Assembly: GCA_024683935.1 (NCBI GenBank)
Contig: JAIKXV010000084.1
Coordinates: 1 to 24,659 of the forward strand
DNA: 24,659 nt
DNA from: Lachnospiraceae bacterium
Lineage (GTDB): Bacteria > Bacillota_A > Clostridia > Lachnospirales > Lachnospiraceae
Reading direction: 5' to 3'
Below, in pieces: positions 22,705 through 24,659 of this stretch. The translations under genes were made by a program, and so were the position numbers. The notes under the pieces were generated by a model. The model searched no databases. It saw nothing but the letters and a program-made list of their open reading frames with translations, and was not told the origin of the DNA. The first letter of the stretch is position 1, and every line of letters begins with the position of its first letter.

Positions 22705-24456
22705 ATGAAGAAGATTGGCATCGGGTACGAGAATTATAAAGAATTCATAGACCAGGATATGTACTACGTGGATAAAACCCTGCTGATAAAGGATATCCTT
22801 GAGATAGGCGGAAAAACCACGCTATTTACACGTCCGAGACGATTCGGGAAAACCCTTGCGCTTTCCATGCTCCGGACCTTCTTTGAACTTGAATATGCTT
22901 TCGATGGAAATATCATTGATAAGAGAGAATACTTTGAAGAAAAAAAGATCATGGATGCCGGTGCCGATGTTCTTTCCATGATGGGGAAATATCCTGTTAT
23001 TAAATTGTCCCTCAAATCAGCTAAACAGCCGGATTTTTATTCTTCCTTTATCAGAATCCGGGATGACATCGTAGATGAATTCAGCAGGCACTCCTATCTC
23101 CGTAAATCCAACAGGCTCGATAATAATGATATTGATACTTTCGAAAGATTTCTCTCCGGTAAAAACACCTGGTATAAAAATCAGGATGAATTAAAGAGCC
23201 TGGAAGAAAAAGAAATCCTTTTCAGGGAGGAAGTAGCCCGATATGCGGTTGCTATAAAAACCCTTTCCGAACTCCTTAATAAACATCACGAAAAAAAGGT
23301 AATAATTCTTATAGATGAATATGATGTGCCCTTGGAAAACGCATATTACTCAGGCTTCTACCCTGAAATGGTGAGTTTTATCCGCTCACTGTTCGAATCT
23401 GCACTAAAAACCAATGATGCACTGGAGAGGGCTGTTGTGACCGGCTGCCTCCGTATCAGTAAGGAAAGCATATTTACAGGACTTAATAACCTACAGATCA
23501 ATTCCGTGAGAAGCAGGGATTTTGGCGAGTTCTTTGGCTTTACCCAGAGCGAGACCGAGGAAATGCTTAAGGCATATGATCTTGCAGATAATATCGAGAC
23601 TGTCAGGGACTGGTACGATGGATATCTGTTCGGTGAAACCGAAGTATATAATCCCTGGAGCGTAATAAAATACGTGAGCGAACACATCGGAGCACCGGAA
23701 AGATTCCCGGAGCCCTACTGGTCAAATACATCTTCCAATTCAATTATCAAAGACCTGGTGGAAAAGGCAGACGAACGCACAAAAGAAGAGCTTGACCTGC
23801 TTATAAGAGGTGGATCTGTTGAGAAAAAGATTCATGAAGATATCACCTATGAAGATATTTATTCATCCGGGGAAAACCTGTGGAATTTCCTGTTCTTCAC
23901 AGGATACCTGAAGAAAGGTTCAGAGAGATTCGAAGATAAGAATATATATCTTACATTGACGATCCCCAATAAAGAAGTTGGATATATCTACGAAAATAAG
24001 ATCAGCGACTGGTTTGATAATGTGGTAAACAGTACTGACCGCAAAGCCCTGTATGATGCTATCATAAATAAAGATACTAAAGCCACGGAAGACTATGTCT
24101 CCGAACTGCTTATGAAAAGTATCAGTACATTTGACAGCGCCGAGAGTTTCTATCATGGTTTCTTCCTGTCGCTTCTCCACGATATGCCGAAATACTCTGT
24201 CAGATCAAACCGTGAAGAAGGACTCGGAAGACCCGATATTGTCCTGTACCCCTTACGCCCCAGGGATCCCGCCTACATCTTTGAGATCAAAACAAGAGAC
24301 AAATTCAGTGAAATGAATGCCGGTCTTGAAGAAGCTTTCACCCAGATCCGGAACCAGAAATATGAAGAGGGCATTTTATCGGACGGCTATGCCTCCGTAG
24401 TATCCTTCGGTGTGTGCTTCTGCAGAAAGAGCTGTGTGGTGGGGATGTCGGAATAA
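22705..24456 (+). CDS. AAA-ATPase-like protein with C-terminal PD-(D/E)XK domain
   Basis: A 583-residue protein of the PF09820/PF08011 class, common and multi-copy in gut anaerobes. It opens with the family hallmark GIGYENYKEFIDQDMYYVDK. The modified P-loop RPRRFGKT is at 43-50, Walker B VIILIDEYD at 199-207. The C-terminal nuclease-like fold shows GRPDIVLYP with Asp 511 and FEIKT with Glu 527 and Lys 529, a complete PD-(D/E)XK set. The biological role of the family is not established. AAAGGA lies 9 bases before the ATG. It follows the WYL gene on the same strand with no clear promoter between, so it may be co-transcribed, or may be an independent insertion. Confidence 0.9.
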   Translation: MKKIGIGYENYKEFIDQDMYYVDKTLLIKDILEIGGKTTLFTRPRRFGKTLALSMLRTFFELEYAFDGNIIDKREYFEEKKIMDAGADVLSMMGKYPVIKLSLKSAKQPDFYSSFIRIRDDIVDEFSRHSYLRKSNRLDNNDIDTFERFLSGKNTWYKNQDELKSLEEKEILFREEVARYAVAIKTLSELLNKHHEKKVIILIDEYDVPLENAYYSGFYPEMVSFIRSLFESALKTNDALERAVVTGCLRISKESIFTGLNNLQINSVRSRDFGEFFGFTQSETEEMLKAYDLADNIETVRDWYDGYLFGETEVYNPWSVIKYVSEHIGAPERFPEPYWSNTSSNSIIKDLVEKADERTKEELDLLIRGGSVEKKIHEDITYEDIYSSGENLWNFLFFTGYLKKGSERFEDKNIYLTLTIPNKEVGYIYENKISDWFDNVVNSTDRKALYDAIINKDTKATEDYVSELLMKSISTFDSAESFYHGFFLSLLHDMPKYSVRSNREEGLGRPDIVLYPLRPRDPAYIFEIKTRDKFSEMNAGLEEAFTQIRNQKYEEGILSDGYASVVSFGVCFCRKSCVVGMSE

Positions 24457-24499
24457 AGAATGATTTCAGCAAACCCTCGAAATAATTATTCACGCAATA

Positions 24500-24658
24500 T
24501 TAAGCCTCGTTATATGGAGAAAAATCAACAAAGAGCTGACTGATCTCTTCCGTTTTTTTCTTAATCATAAGTCTCTCGATCACTTCCCCGGGATCAGGCT
24601 GCCCTATCACAGTTCTGTATAACTGTAATAGTTTCAGATTGTTGTGATATTCTTCCAT
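24500..24658 (-). CDS. Short open frame at the right edge, probable 3' end of a larger gene
   Basis: On the minus strand an open frame of at least 52 codons enters from the right edge and ends with TAA at 24500-24502. It reads as natural protein (LKLLQLYRTVIGQPDPGEVI, KKKTEEISQLFVDFSPYNEA). An ATG at 24658 is the first visible Met, but the gene may begin further right. No family recognised. It is convergent with the PD-(D/E)XK gene, 43 bases away. Confidence 0.5.
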   Translation of the reverse strand: MEEYHNNLKLLQLYRTVIGQPDPGEVIERLMIKKKTEEISQLFVDFSPYNEA

Positions 24659-24659
24659 T

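Overview
The window reads as the chromosome of a Clostridia-type Firmicute, most likely a Lachnospiraceae member. Reasons: a MecA adaptor, DegV, a Cys-rich small domain protein, a lone BtuR/CobA-type cobalamin adenosyltransferase, AAGGAG-type ribosome sites, many extended -10 (TGnTATAAT) promoters, and multi-gene operons with ATGA overlaps. The species cannot be fixed from the sequence alone. No rRNA, tRNA, CRISPR array, insertion sequence or clear rho-independent terminator was seen. No gene-free stretch exceeds about 210 bases.

Left part (1-7777): the 5' end of a ParA-family ATPase gene (minus) is divergent from a small membrane protein. A galactokinase-CBS/CorC membrane protein pair (minus) is divergent from a small Xre-type regulator, across a spacer rich in palindromes. 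A Cys-rich small protein (minus) is divergent from a tight degV-mecA-(MetH activation-like) operon. A cobalamin adenosyltransferase gene with its own promoter overlaps an OGG1-type DNA glycosylase gene. Several of these genes touch cobalamin: the adenosyltransferase, the MetH activation-like protein and the Cys-rich domain protein.

Middle part (7778-12212): a plus-strand operon dapA-dapB-hisA-typA. The first two genes carry out the entry steps of lysine/diaminopimelate synthesis. The hisA product is of the eukaryotic (yeast HIS6) type and is joined to both neighbours by 4-base ATGA overlaps. TypA/BipA is a ribosome-associated GTPase.

Right part (12237-24659): a long minus-strand gene train reads, in transcription order, an unrecognised 471-residue protein, a CbxX/CfqX-type AAA+ ATPase, a VWA-like/DUF2201-type protein, a MoxR-type AAA+ ATPase, a 120-residue unknown, then TrkA and TrkH for K+ uptake. 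All gaps are short or overlapping. A WYL-domain regulator is transcribed divergently from this train, across a spacer with a 9-bp inverted repeat, and is followed by an AAA-like/PD-(D/E)XK protein. The AAA+/VWA/MoxR/unknown set with its WYL regulator is the best candidate for an undescribed system. The MoxR-VWA pairing suggests an NTP-driven remodelling machine, and the WYL regulator suggests stress- or conflict-responsive control. Its physical link to K+ uptake genes is an extra clue. All functions of this set are inferred.
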